DNA from: Ampullaceana balthica
Taxonomy: Eukaryota; Mollusca; Gastropoda; Lymnaeidae
Direction: 5' to 3'
Assembly: GCA_944989445.1 (NCBI GenBank)
Contig: CALYLW010000138.1
Location: forward strand, 551,421-615,420
Length of the DNA: 64,000 bases
The notes under the pieces: generated by a model
Database searches by the model: none
The model's input: the letters and a program-made list of their open reading frames with translations, nothing else
Told to the model about the DNA's origin: nothing
Program-made: the position numbers and the translations under genes
Shown here: positions 1-10,495 of the stretch, piece after piece
Layout of the letters: every line of letters begins with the position of its first letter
Numbering within the stretch: the first letter of the stretch is position 1

Positions 1-1117
1 ATATCTTTTTACAGTGCTAATCACCACACGAGTTTTTAACTGCACGTCCCGTCTGTCCTCTCCGTGACGCTACTAATTTTAGAAAGCTGCGCACCAAATT
101 ACTGCATCAAAAAATAACTCTTTTCGAACGTAGCACTGTTTACAACACAAATGAAGACGTCAAAGGTTCGTGCGTTTTTCGTTTAATGTTAATCTGTTAA
201 CCAAAATGTTTATGGTTTTTAAGTCTATATTTTCAATTTAAAAAAAAAGCAGAGTGAAGTCCGTTAGCGTCACGGAATGAGTGAGTCAGTCATTTATAAT
301 TGAGGGTGTTTATATATATAATTAAATAAAGCACATCTATTTATTTTTTCCTAAATAAGAGAAAATTATGTTTTTCTGATACCATGATATCATGTCACTA
401 TTGTTATTTCAATTTCTCTCTCTCCCCTCTCTCCACTTTTGACTCTAATGTGACGTGATTCCTATTCTGTTAACAAATTTCCACCCTATGAATACAATAC
501 AAGTCCAGCCCCTCATTGCAAAATTACAATATTGCAAGACAACAGTTTAATGTGCTATTGTCTCAAGTATTTCTGTCAAATCAAAATGATTTGTGGTTTA
601 CTTCTTTTTGATTTTTTATTTACATTTTAAAAAAAATAATAATATAAAAAAAATATACATGCATTTATAGAAAGTTGTTCAGTGTACAAGTATAACAATT
701 AAATGTGACATATATAAAAGTGAAAATTGGCACATATAACCGTGATATGTGGCATATATAAAAGTGAGAGAAAGGATATTTGACACCTCGGAGTTACTAT
801 ATAAAAAGTTAGTTAGTATAAATCATGTAGAGTTAGTATATTCCTTAGCTCAGAGATTAAGTATAAAAATGCAACGAATTATCTTGTTTAACAGGAAGAA
901 GTGGCATGGGAAGAAGGTCATTAGAAATTGTTTAAAGATAATTTGGTTTGAGTCGTTTTGCCCATTTATAAATGCATACCTCCAGCTGGTACTTTGTTTA
1001 TCCTAAATGGGCCCATTAAACAGTGAATTAATTGCTTTTAAGTTTACTCTTTGTAAAGGATGGGTTCGGGGAATAGATGTAACTTTGCGTTTTGTGTTAT
1101 TAATTAACATTTCATTT
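1..1117. other. AT-rich non-coding stretch
   Basis: No gene is visible. Two short open frames (749-1006 and 1007-1195) are AT-driven and show no recognisable domain, signal peptide or splice context. The right edge runs into the tail of a SINE. Confidence 0.6.
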
Positions 1118-1413
1118 CTTATCTTATCTTATCTTATCTATACAGACGCTCCTTCTATGCAGAAGATAGTTGCGTCCACAGACCATGACAGATGATCTGT
1201 TGGCAAGTGATCAGCATTCACAGGCCACGGCTTTGTGGGTTCCACGCATTACCCAGCCGCCTAACTACATGTAGTGTTAGGTACCCATTCGGAGCGGGGT
1301 GACTCTGGGACGCCCTAGGCCCCGGGAACAAACCCTTGCCTTCACACGGATTCGAACCCGTGACCATCGGTACGACAGTCCAGTGCGCTGCCACTCGACC
1401 ACCGCGACCCTAT
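1118..1413 (-). mobile_element. tRNA-derived SINE, copy 1
   Basis: Read on the minus strand, the element starts with a tRNA-like head. The pol III A box TGGTCGAGTGG is at 1401-1391 and the B box GGTTCGAATCC at 1358-1348. A unique body follows, then a tail at 1143-1118 built of GATAA repeats. The last ~30 bases before the tail (GAAGGAGCGTCTGTA and its surroundings) match the 3' end of LINE A at 27930-27955. This indicates that the SINE borrows the LINE A machinery. The SINE family name is not known to me. Confidence 0.88.
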
Positions 1414-3104
1414 GTCGCCCATGTTTCTCATGAGTCATGAGTATTGCACGGCCCGTGATTACATCATTATATGGCATTGTCTGATAACAATAATTTATAA
1501 AGAATGTGTTTCAACAAAAATTTAGAACCACATTACTAGATAATTATTTGGGTGTTTTTTTTTAATACAACATTAAAACGTGTCAACTCGTTGACAATTT
1601 GGTAACGCGAACTAAAAATAACACTGTCACCTTCAGTGGGAGGGCCGCGAAGCACGTATATGCCATAGTGTCTAGACACAATGGACTTGGGTTGTCAGTT
1701 GCATCACTTGTGATCTACAAGAAGGGCTTGTTTTATGTGGTAGAAGAAGCCAAGTTGATAAGGACACGAAGTCGCTAAACTTAGGGGCGCAACTCTAGGT
1801 AACCACTGCACAATAAAGTCCCATAACCTGGTTTATATGTGGAGTCTTTCAAACAGCGCCCAAGATATTGAAATTTATTCCTGGACTATTCGTTTAAAAA
1901 AAATAGAAATAGAAAAATAAGAATAGGTTTTACAGAATCAAGTCTTGAAGAAAAGTTTCTTAAAGTAAAAGTGCTGAAGATACAACTGATTCAAATTAAT
2001 TAAAATAACTTAGACTTCTGAAAACGCAATAAATATTTCCAGCGTATTTTCTTGCATCCTAGGAGATTCGGATAAAACCCAAACATCCTCTGTACATATA
2101 TAAACCAGGCAAAACATTTACGAAGGTAATTAATTAATTCTCTAATTAACTTCATTTTTAAATAAGGTTAATCCATTATTTTATTTTAGCTTCGTCCTAG
2201 CCTGGCCAATCAAAGAAAGCATTACTTTTATTGCTGAATACGGATGAGTGAAATGACATCATATACATAAAAGTAACAAGTTAAACTACTACATATTACT
2301 GACTACATCCTAATTATGTGATGTTCGAGCAATTTAGGTTACCATTTCTCCTAATTTAGAGTATCAACGACTTAGAGTTTCATCTGGTGCAAATAAATCT
2401 ATTGTTTATGTAAAATAGATCTAAAGTGCTAGCTTTCTTTGTCTTTTAAATGTATTTTTATATGAGTTTCCTAAAATGAAGCAGAAGGGTTCTACTGTGG
2501 TGGAGGTTATGGAAGGTCCAATAATTCCAAATTAGACCGTAGCAGCACGAACTATTAATGGTAATCTGTGATCATTTTTTTATCATCTGCAAACCTATCT
2601 AATAATCATTATAATATTTTGAACGGCTGGTTAATAGCGTGAGTTTTTTTGCTCTTGACAGTTTATGTCGCAGCTAAACAAGATGTTTTATGTTATTATC
2701 TTCTACTCTATAAACCTAATATATCATTATTTATTTCTTATTTATTTACAAATACACGATTATGATTTAATTTGCAATCATTTGAATATTTTAATTTTAA
2801 AAAATAAAATTTATAAACTATTATACGTTTGAGTTTTTATTGTTAAATGCATCCCAGTTTTTGAAGGCTGCCAAGCAAATCAACCACTGATCAAACAATG
2901 ACTGTTTTCCTTCTATACTGGAATGTAAAAATATATTTAAATGCTTACATTTTGTTTTTTGATATAGATCTTAGTCATGGATATTTTTGTTCCACACGAT
3001 TTGTCTTTGCAACACTTAAAATTATAACAAAATAATTAATTAATTAATATATGAACATCTTGTAACATTCTTAAAATATTTCCTGATTTTGTATATGCAA
3101 ATTC

Positions 3105-3105
<1 letters not shown>
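1414..3105. other. AT-rich non-coding stretch
   Basis: I see no coding exon, repeat array or recognisable transposon here. Stop codons are dense in all frames. Confidence 0.5.
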
Positions 3106-3189
<84 letters not shown>

Positions 3190-3190
3190 T
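3106..3190. repeat. (AT)n microsatellite
   Basis: A run of alternating A and T of about 80 bases with a minor interruption at the right edge. Confidence 0.97.
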
Positions 3191-3342
3191 CCACATTTCT
3201 ATCATTTAGCTAATGTCTTATTGAAATCACATTTGATAATTACATAAGGTTAGTTATTAGAATCATTCTACACCGTGACACCGTGTACATTCCTTTCTGT
3301 CACACAGGAAGGACTGCGATAAAGTTTTCAAATTACGAAAAA

Positions 3343-5310
3343 AGATACACAAACTTGTTGTGTGATTAAGACAATAAGTTAATGTTTTATCAGTTAACAG
3401 ATACACAAACTTGTTGTGTGATTAAGACAATAAGTTAATGTTTTATCAGTTAACAGATACACAAACTTGTTGTGTGATTAAGACAATAAGTTAATGTTTT
3501 ATCAGTTGACAGATACACAAACTTGTTGTGTGATTAAGACAATAAGTTAATGTTTTATCAGTTGACAGATACACAAACATGTTGTGTGATTAAGACAATA
3601 AGTTAATGTTTTATCAGTTGACAGATACACAAACTTGTTGTGTGATTAAGACAATAAGTTAATGTTTTATCAGTTGACAGATACACAAACTTGTTGTGTG
3701 ATTAAGACAATAAGTTAATGTTTTATCAGTTATCAGATACACAAACTTGTTGTGTGATTAAGACAATAAGTTAATGTTTTATCAGTTGACAGATACACAA
3801 ACTTGTTGTGTGATTAAGACAATAAGTTAATGTTTTATCAGTTGACAGATACACAAACTTGTTGTGTGATTAAGACAATAAGTTAATGTTTTATCAGTTG
3901 ACAGATACACAAACTTGTTGTGTGATTAAGACAATAAGTTAATGTTTTATCAGTTGACAGATACACAAACTTGTTGTGTGATTAAGACAATAAGTTAAAT
4001 TTTTATCAGTTGACAGATACACAAACTTGTTGTGTGATTAAGACAATAAGTTAATGTTTTATCAGTTAACAGATACACAAACTTGTTGTGTGATTAAGAC
4101 AATAAGTTAATGTTTTATCAGTTAACAGATACACAAACTTGTTGTGTGATTAAGACAATAAGTTAATGTTTTATCAGTTAACAGATACACAAACTTGTTG
4201 TGTGATTAAGACAATAAGTTAATGTTTTATCAGTTAACAGATACACAAACTTGTTGTGTGATTAAGACAATAAGTTAATGTTTTATCAGTTGACAGATAC
4301 ACAAACTTGTTGTGTGATTAAGACAATAAGTTAATGTTTTATCAGTTGACAGATACACAAACATGTTGTGTGATTAAGACAATAAGTTAATGTTTTATCA
4401 GTTGACAGATACACAAACTTGTTGTGTGATTAAGACAATAAGTTAATGTTTTATCAGTTGACAGATACACAAACTTGTTGTGTGATTAAGACAATAAGTT
4501 AATGTTTTATCAGTTATCAGATACACAAACTTGTTGTGTGATTAAGACAATAAGTTAATGTTTTATCAGTTGACAGATACACAAACTTGTTGTGTGATTA
4601 AGACAATAAGTTAATGTTTTATCAGTTGACAGATACACAAACTTGTTGTGTGATTAAGACAATAAGTTAATGTTTTATCAGTTGACAGATACACAAACTT
4701 GTTGTGTGATTAAGACAATAAGTTAATGTTTTATCAGTTAACAGATACACAAACTTGTTGTGTGATTAAGACAATAAGTTAATGTTTTATCAGTTGACAG
4801 ATACACAAACTTGTTGTGTGATTAAGACAATAAGTTAATGTTTTATCAGTTAACAGATACACAAACTTGTTGTGTGATCAAGACAATAAGTTAATGTTTT
4901 ATCAGTTGACAGATACACAAACTTGTTGTGTGATCAAGACAATAAGTTAATGTTTTATCAGTTAACAGATACACAAACTTGTTGTGTGATTAAGACAATA
5001 AGTTAATGTTTTTTCAGTTAACAGATACACAAACTTGTTGTGTGATTAAGACAATAAGTTAATGTTTTATCAGTTAACAGATACACAAACTTGTTGTGTG
5101 ATCAAGACAATAAGTTAATGTTTTATCAGTTAACAGATACACAAACTTGTTGTGTGATTAAGACAATAAGTTAATGTTTTATCAGTTAACAGATACACAA
5201 ACTTGATGTGTGATTAAGACAATAAGTTAATGTTTTATCAGTTGACAGATACACAAACTTGTTGTGTGATTAAGACAATAAGTTAATGTTTTATCAGTTG
5301 ACAGATACAA
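3343..5310. repeat. 56-bp minisatellite, ~35 copies, with 14-unit higher-order structure
   Basis: The unit begins AGATACACAAACTTGTTGTG and is 56 bp long with few differences between copies. Each unit holds a perfect hairpin: ACACAA, 5-nt loop, TTGTGT. Two rare variants recur exactly 784 bp (14 units) apart: AAACATG at 3571 and 4355, and GTTATC at 3729 and 4513. The array therefore grew partly by duplicating a multi-unit block. Confidence 0.97.
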
Positions 5311-5569
5311 GTATAAACGTATCACACATGTCTCTATCAGTACAAATAAATAAAACACAAGTATTTATAAATGAAATTTACCTTATGCATTACCAACTAC
5401 ACCATGGAAAAAATATGGAAAGTTAAAATAAACAGAGAAACGAAAAGAAAAAGATGACCTCCAATGCGTAAGTGCAGGATAGAAGAAGAGGAAGGAAGTA
5501 TCATAAGTAATAGTTTAAAAAAACTGGAAAAAGCTTCTATAATTACTTAAAATAGAACCTGGTTCAATC

Positions 5570-6049
5570 CACACCTCTCTCTACAATTTCCTTCCACTAT
5601 CTCCTCTAACCTTCTCAACTTCTCTTGCTATCTCATCTTACTATTCCAACTCAGCGGCTCCCTCTATTTAATTTTAATATATAATCTCACTTTCTCCTCT
5701 TAATGTCTGATCTAACCATCTCCTTGCAAGGTCTCTTCTTACCATTTTTTAAACATTATATTCACTTACAATCTGCACTAACTATTTCTTCCCACCATCT
5801 CCTCTGACAAAATTTATTTTACCATTTTCTATATTTTCTATTATTATATCCTCATTTTTCTCCCAAGAGCTCTTCTATTGACTCTCACTATTTCTTCTTT
5901 TTGTCTAAATTTGTTCTTTTGTTTCTTCTAATCATCTTCTCTATTTCCCCTCACTTCCCCTCTATTTACAATCTCGTCTACTTCATCTCATTACCTTCAC
6001 TACTTCCTTTACTTTCCTTTACTCTCCACTTAATGTTATCTTACAATCT
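5570..6049 (+). repeat. Pyrimidine-rich (CTC/TCT) tract, left half
   Basis: A degenerate C+T-rich region with words such as CTCCTCT. It is interrupted by LINE A at 6050 and resumes at 9901-10080 with the same texture, so the two halves were once adjacent. The open frame across 5901-6287 comes partly from this bias and partly from the LINE. Confidence 0.75.
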
Positions 6050-6215
6050 TACTAGTATCACTTGTAAATTACTAGAACACATAATATCTAGTAGAATAGT
6101 TAACCACCTAGAGAAATATAATGCCCTATGCCCACATCAACACGGCTTTAGAAAAAACAGATCATGTAAAACACAATTAATAGGTTTAATATATGAACTA
6201 TCAAAAGGCTTAGAC

Positions 6216-8722
6216 CAGTGGTTACTAACCTTTTGGGGTCCATGCACCCCTTCAGATGCCCAAAAAAGTTCTTGCACCCCTTCGTGAAACTTGCAGAAAA
6301 TGCATAATTAACTATGTTTATTTTAGGAACACAACAGTTTTGACCATAGGCAACAGGGAATTTAGTGAGCGATCTGCTGCTTCTTATGATCAATCAGCGA
6401 TTTAAATTTGGGGACTGTTTTGGACAAAGCTACTCTCATGTCATCCTCTGCATTCAACTTATTCCTTTCCTTTGTTTTAATAGTCAAAGGTGGGGAGATT
6501 CCTGCTTCACAGAGATAGGTAAATGGAAGGAGAGTCAGTACTGCCCTCTTGGCTAGATGAGTTGTAGGAATCTAGCTGGGCGCACCAAAATTCAATCAAG
6601 GTATTGCAACTGAAGGCACTCCTCAGTACTTCTCTAGTTCTTAAGTCAATCAGGTCATCTTTAGCAAAGTCACTGTCATCAATGTTGTCCAGGTCACAGA
6701 GAAAAGGATTGCGAATCCAAAGATCTTTCTTAGCAATTTATTGACAGAAATACCAATCAAAGGACCTTTGCAATGTTGAAAGGTGCTCTGAAATTTCCCC
6801 TTTGATGTTGCCAGGCAGTGATCCCTCAGTGCTTCCTTCTGCACCAGATATTACAACTTTTTCCAAGAGTGGAAAGTTGGTCAAGTTGGACTTTTCTAGT
6901 CGCCGTTGGAATAGTGGCACTTTGTTAAGAAAGGCTTGCAATCTCTCAGTAACATCCATTACAGTCACAGCAGGTCCTTGGAGAGATGTGTTCAACTCAT
7001 TCAAGATGGTGAAGATGTCAGCCAGGTATGCCAAGTAATGAATGAAATTTGGACAGTCAAACTTGTCAGCAAGGTCACTCTCTTTTTCTTGCAAGAAAAT
7101 GGCAAGCTCCACTCTCAGTTCTACTAACCGACAAAAGTATCCGGCCCCTGGACAACCAGCGCACCTCAGTGTGGTAGAGTAGAAATTCATTCTCAGAGCT
7201 CACCTCCTGACAGAACAACTTGAAGAGGCAGTGGTTCAAGGCATGTGAGCGGATACAATTTACAACTTGGACTGCAGTAGAAAGAACTGACTTCAAGGTT
7301 AGAGGTTGAGTTTTGCATGCCAGTGCCTGACGATGAAGAATACAGTGCGTAGTGACAATATCTGGAACTTCTTTCTTTACCAGTGCTGAAAATCCTGACT
7401 TATTACCGAGCATGAAGGGAGCACCACCAGTGCAAATTAAAAAATATTCTTGAAGTCCAGTCAAACTGGTTTTCAATGAAGAATGCCCTGACTAGCTGCA
7501 GCACATCAGCAGCTTTGGTAGTAGCTAGGAGTGGCTTACAAAAGAGAAATTCCTCCTTCAGCAATCCACTGAGAACATATCTCACAAATACACGAATCTG
7601 ACTGCATTGTGCTACATCGGTGTATTCATCCAGCTGCATGCTAAATGGAAAAAGACTGCTTCTCATCTCGCACAAAACTTTATCCAGAATGTCTGCAGCC
7701 ATGTCACTAATCCTGGAATGAACAGTGTCATTGGACAAAGGAACTTTCTCAACATGCTTCCTCTGCTGGTGACCACACATCAGTTCCACCATCTCCAGAG
7801 CACATGGCTTCACCAAAGGTCTCCAATCGTGTGGGGCTTCTTGTTCTTTGCAATAAGATATGCAACCTTGAATGATGCCTCCAGTGCAGATTTCTGTGGC
7901 AAAGAAAATCCAAGCTTGGGCAAGTTACCTTAGGTACCTGAGGTCAAGAAGCGAGCTCTCTTCTGCTTGAAGGCCTCAACACTGTCCTTGGAATTAGATG
8001 AATGGACTTTCTCCAAGTGCTCTTGTAGTCTAACAGGCTTCATGTTGTCATTGCACATAATTTTTCCACAGTGTATGCACTGAGGCTTTTGTGTTTTTTC
8101 TCTCTCCTTCTTTATTATTTATTAACGATTTTGAGGGGGTGATGACAATCGGAAAGTCGTACCAGTCACAGGAAAATTTTTAACTGACGAAGTTGATGTT
8201 TTTAATGACCGGAATTGGATGTTCAACTCAAGATTTGAGTTTCAATGACGAATAATGGCTTACAATTAACGTTTTTAAGACATTTGCAGCGTACAGAGCA
8301 ATAAAAGTGAAGGGAAAAAATCCCAACGTTTACATCCACTCAAAACAGTTAGAGGGTCACCGGAAGAGATATTTCTGACGTATTTGATGACAAAATTAAA
8401 TTATTTTTAGAAAAATGTGACGTAAAGCACAAAATTCCGAGGAACACGTAGAGCGAACCGTTCATTTTGCGAAAGTTTTTCCGTCAATTTTCGACATCCG
8501 CAGAACGATGCGCGAACGAGTAAAAAAAAAGGTTGTATATGGGTGCCCTTTAACGCGGCATGCCTTGCTTATGGTTTACATTTTCAGATTATCAGTTTTT
8601 CTTTCTTTTGTTTCCTTCTTCTTTTTTTTCTTCCTCTTTTTTTTTCTGAATGGTTCATGCACCCCCTGGAACCTGCTCATGCACCCCTTGGGGGTGCATG
8701 CACCACTGGTTAGGAACCCCTG
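6216..8722 (-). mobile_element. hAT transposon (ZBED5-like), degraded
   Basis: The ends are inverted: CAGTGGTTACTAACC on the left and, on the reverse strand, CAGGGGTTCCTAACC on the right. Both continue into a shared subterminal GCATGCACCCC-type sequence. An 8-bp duplication flanks the element, typical of hAT. The transposase remnant is on the minus strand. A poly-T/poly-A stretch lies near 8600-8645, and the right subterminal region repeats CATGCACCCC. Confidence 0.95.
6365..8095 (-). pseudogene. ZBED5/FAM200-like hAT transposase, frameshifted
   Basis: Read on the minus strand, the order of parts matches ZBED5/SCAND3-type hAT transposases. First comes a BED zinc finger (C-I-H-C, then H-L-E-K-V-H) at about 8090-7935. 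The catalytic-core start follows at 7816-7403 (PLSNDTVHSRISDMA, then FSMQLDEYTDVAQ with the conserved Asp/Glu region and VRYVLSG). Next is the THCILHRQALA block and the TEVRWLSRGR motif at 7476-7075. The insertion and C-terminal part (7190-6365) ends near VALSKTVPKFKSL. Several frameshifts and a stop just after the finger show that it is dead. Proteins of this group include domesticated vertebrate genes, but here the flanking inverted repeats show an ordinary transposon. Confidence 0.88.
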
Positions 8723-9900
8723 GCTTAGACAATAATGATCCAATAGACACAATTTTACAAGACTTCTCAAAAGCATTTGACAAAGTTCACCAACTTAGTT
8801 TACTTTAAAAACGTAACTACTTTGGAATCTCAGGTCCCTTACATCACTGGATCCAAGACTTTCTTTTGGGCAGGGAGCAAACTGTAATAATTAATGGATC
8901 TAAATCTGCACCTATAAAGGTTAACTCAGGAGTTCCACAAGGAACTGTGCTAGGTCCCTTACTCTTTTTAATTTATATAAATGATTTACCCAACAACATC
9001 TCAACAGGAACACGAGTTAGGTTATTTGCTGATGATTGTATAATCTATAGAAAAATTAAATCAGAAAAAGATAGCAAAATTTTTACAAAAAGACTTAGAT
9101 GAATTGATAAAATGGGAAACTAGCTGGCGTATGTCTTTCCAACCAGAAAAGTGTCAACTGTTAAGAGTAACAAAGAAAAAGAAACAAATAAATTCAGAAT
9201 ATTTCATTCATGGAAAAGAGCTAATCCAAACTAAAGATGCAAAATATTTAGGAGTCATCATAAATGAGAAATTATCACGGAATCCCCATGTCAATGAAGT
9301 TATTAAAAAAATCAAACAAAACCTTAGGCTTTATTTTACAAATGACAAAAATGTAATAGCGATATAAAACTAAAATGCTACCTCACTTTGGTGAGATCTG
9401 TAATAGAATATGCATCTTCTGTATGGGACCCATCCACCAAAGAAAGCATTGATAAACTAGAACAAATTCAAAAAAGAGCTGCCATATTCATTACTGGAGA
9501 CTATTCAAAACTGACAAGAATAACACCATTAGTTAAATCATTAAACCTTGAAACACAAGAAGATAGCAGAACCAAAAGTAAAAGTAGTAATTATACACAA
9601 AGCAATTAATTCTAATTTAGCAATACAACACAAAGATAACTTAATACAACCCTCAGATAGACATAAGGATAAAAACACCTTTCTTATTCCGTATGCAAGA
9701 ACAAACACAAAATTTCATTCTTCACTCCGGAATTCGGACGTGGAATGGGATTGCCTGAAGAAACCAGGAAAACCAACACTTTATCAACATTTAAATCTCT
9801 AATAAAAATGCAGGACCAAACACAAACCATAGATAAGCATAGGATCGCAATAATCTTCTGTATTGGAGGAGCGTCTGTAACAGATAAGTTATGATAAGAT

Positions 9901-10080
9901 ACAATCTCCTCTATTGCCAATTTCTTTTATTGTCTCACTACTTCCTCCCACTGACTCCTCTCAACCTCTCCTCTATCTCCTCACAGTCTCTCTTACCATC
10001 TGACACGCCTCCTTCGCCAAGATAGACCCCCTCCCCCACATACCCTCTCCACCCATATCTCTAAGCATGACCAGCATCTG
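9901..10080 (+). repeat. Pyrimidine-rich tract, right half
   Basis: Same C/T-rich texture as 5570-6049, beginning at the right-hand copy of ACAATCT. This is the continuation of the tract split by LINE A. Confidence 0.7.
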
Positions 10081-10422
10081 ACATGCTATCCGGACACCCA
10101 ATGTTTTCTTGCCTAGAGTTCACTGCAGAAGTCGACGGTCTATTTTCGGAGTATAATTCTACAAAATGCTCGTATGTCTTCGTCGCATGTCTGAGGTGGT
10201 GACAACGAAATTCTTGTGCTGAAGGCTGATAGCAAAGCTTCTTTGATTTAATAAAACGAGAATACAGAGTAGATTTTATGCAAATTATTTCCGTTATTGT
10301 AAGATTTTACTACAAATTATGTCGTTCCAGTTACATTAATGACCATCCTTGTAAAGTGACGTCTGCAGGCTTTTGTTAAAATAAATTCTATCAATTCATC
10401 GTTAATTGTTTCTTATCTGTTG

Positions 10423-10430
10423 TTTATAAA
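10423..10430 (+). promoter_or_regulatory. Possible TATA box of gene A
   Basis: TTTATAAA lies 66 bases upstream of the gene A start codon. That would fit a start of transcription near 10455 and a 5' leader of about 40 bases. Confidence 0.4.
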
Positions 10431-10495
10431 CAAGGAGCTGGGAAGGGTCTGTACTAATGAAAGTATTTTGATCATTATCTTGTGTGCGTCCACAG

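Larger units (their letters stand above)
6208..8730. other. 8-bp target-site duplication pair around the ZBED-type hAT
   Basis: GCTTAGAC is found at 6208-6215 and again at 8723-8730, immediately outside the element ends. Removing the element plus one copy rejoins the LINE reading frame through the SKGLD/DNND junction. Confidence 0.95.
6050..9900 (+). mobile_element. LINE A (jockey/CR1-like), 5'-truncated, split by a hAT insertion
   Basis: The reverse transcriptase domain begins mid-domain with LTSITCKLLEHI and GFRKNRSCKTQ (6050-6207). It is broken by a 2.5 kb hAT element and resumes at 8731 with the KAFDKVH motif. GVPQGTVLGPLLFLIYINDL and the catalytic FADDCIIY follow at about 8920-9050. The C-terminal region (EYASSVWDPSTKE, KLEQIQKRAA) is at 9395-9800. 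Frameshifts at about 9100, 9365 and 9600 and in-frame stops make it inactive. The 3' end carries the GGAGCGTCTGTAACAGATAA tail. ACAATCT at 6043-6049 and 9901-9907 is the likely target-site duplication. The clade is judged from motif flavour only. Confidence 0.88.

Noticed and set aside
749..1195. Two short plus-strand frames
   Set aside because: No domain, composition or splice evidence; the second runs into the SINE tail.
3343..5310. CRISPR array, because of regular 56-bp repeats with a hairpin
   Set aside because: Units are head-to-tail with no unique spacers; the context is a eukaryotic genome. It is a minisatellite.
6365..8095. Domesticated ZBED5-type host gene
   Set aside because: Inverted ends, 8-bp duplication and many frameshifts show a dead transposon.
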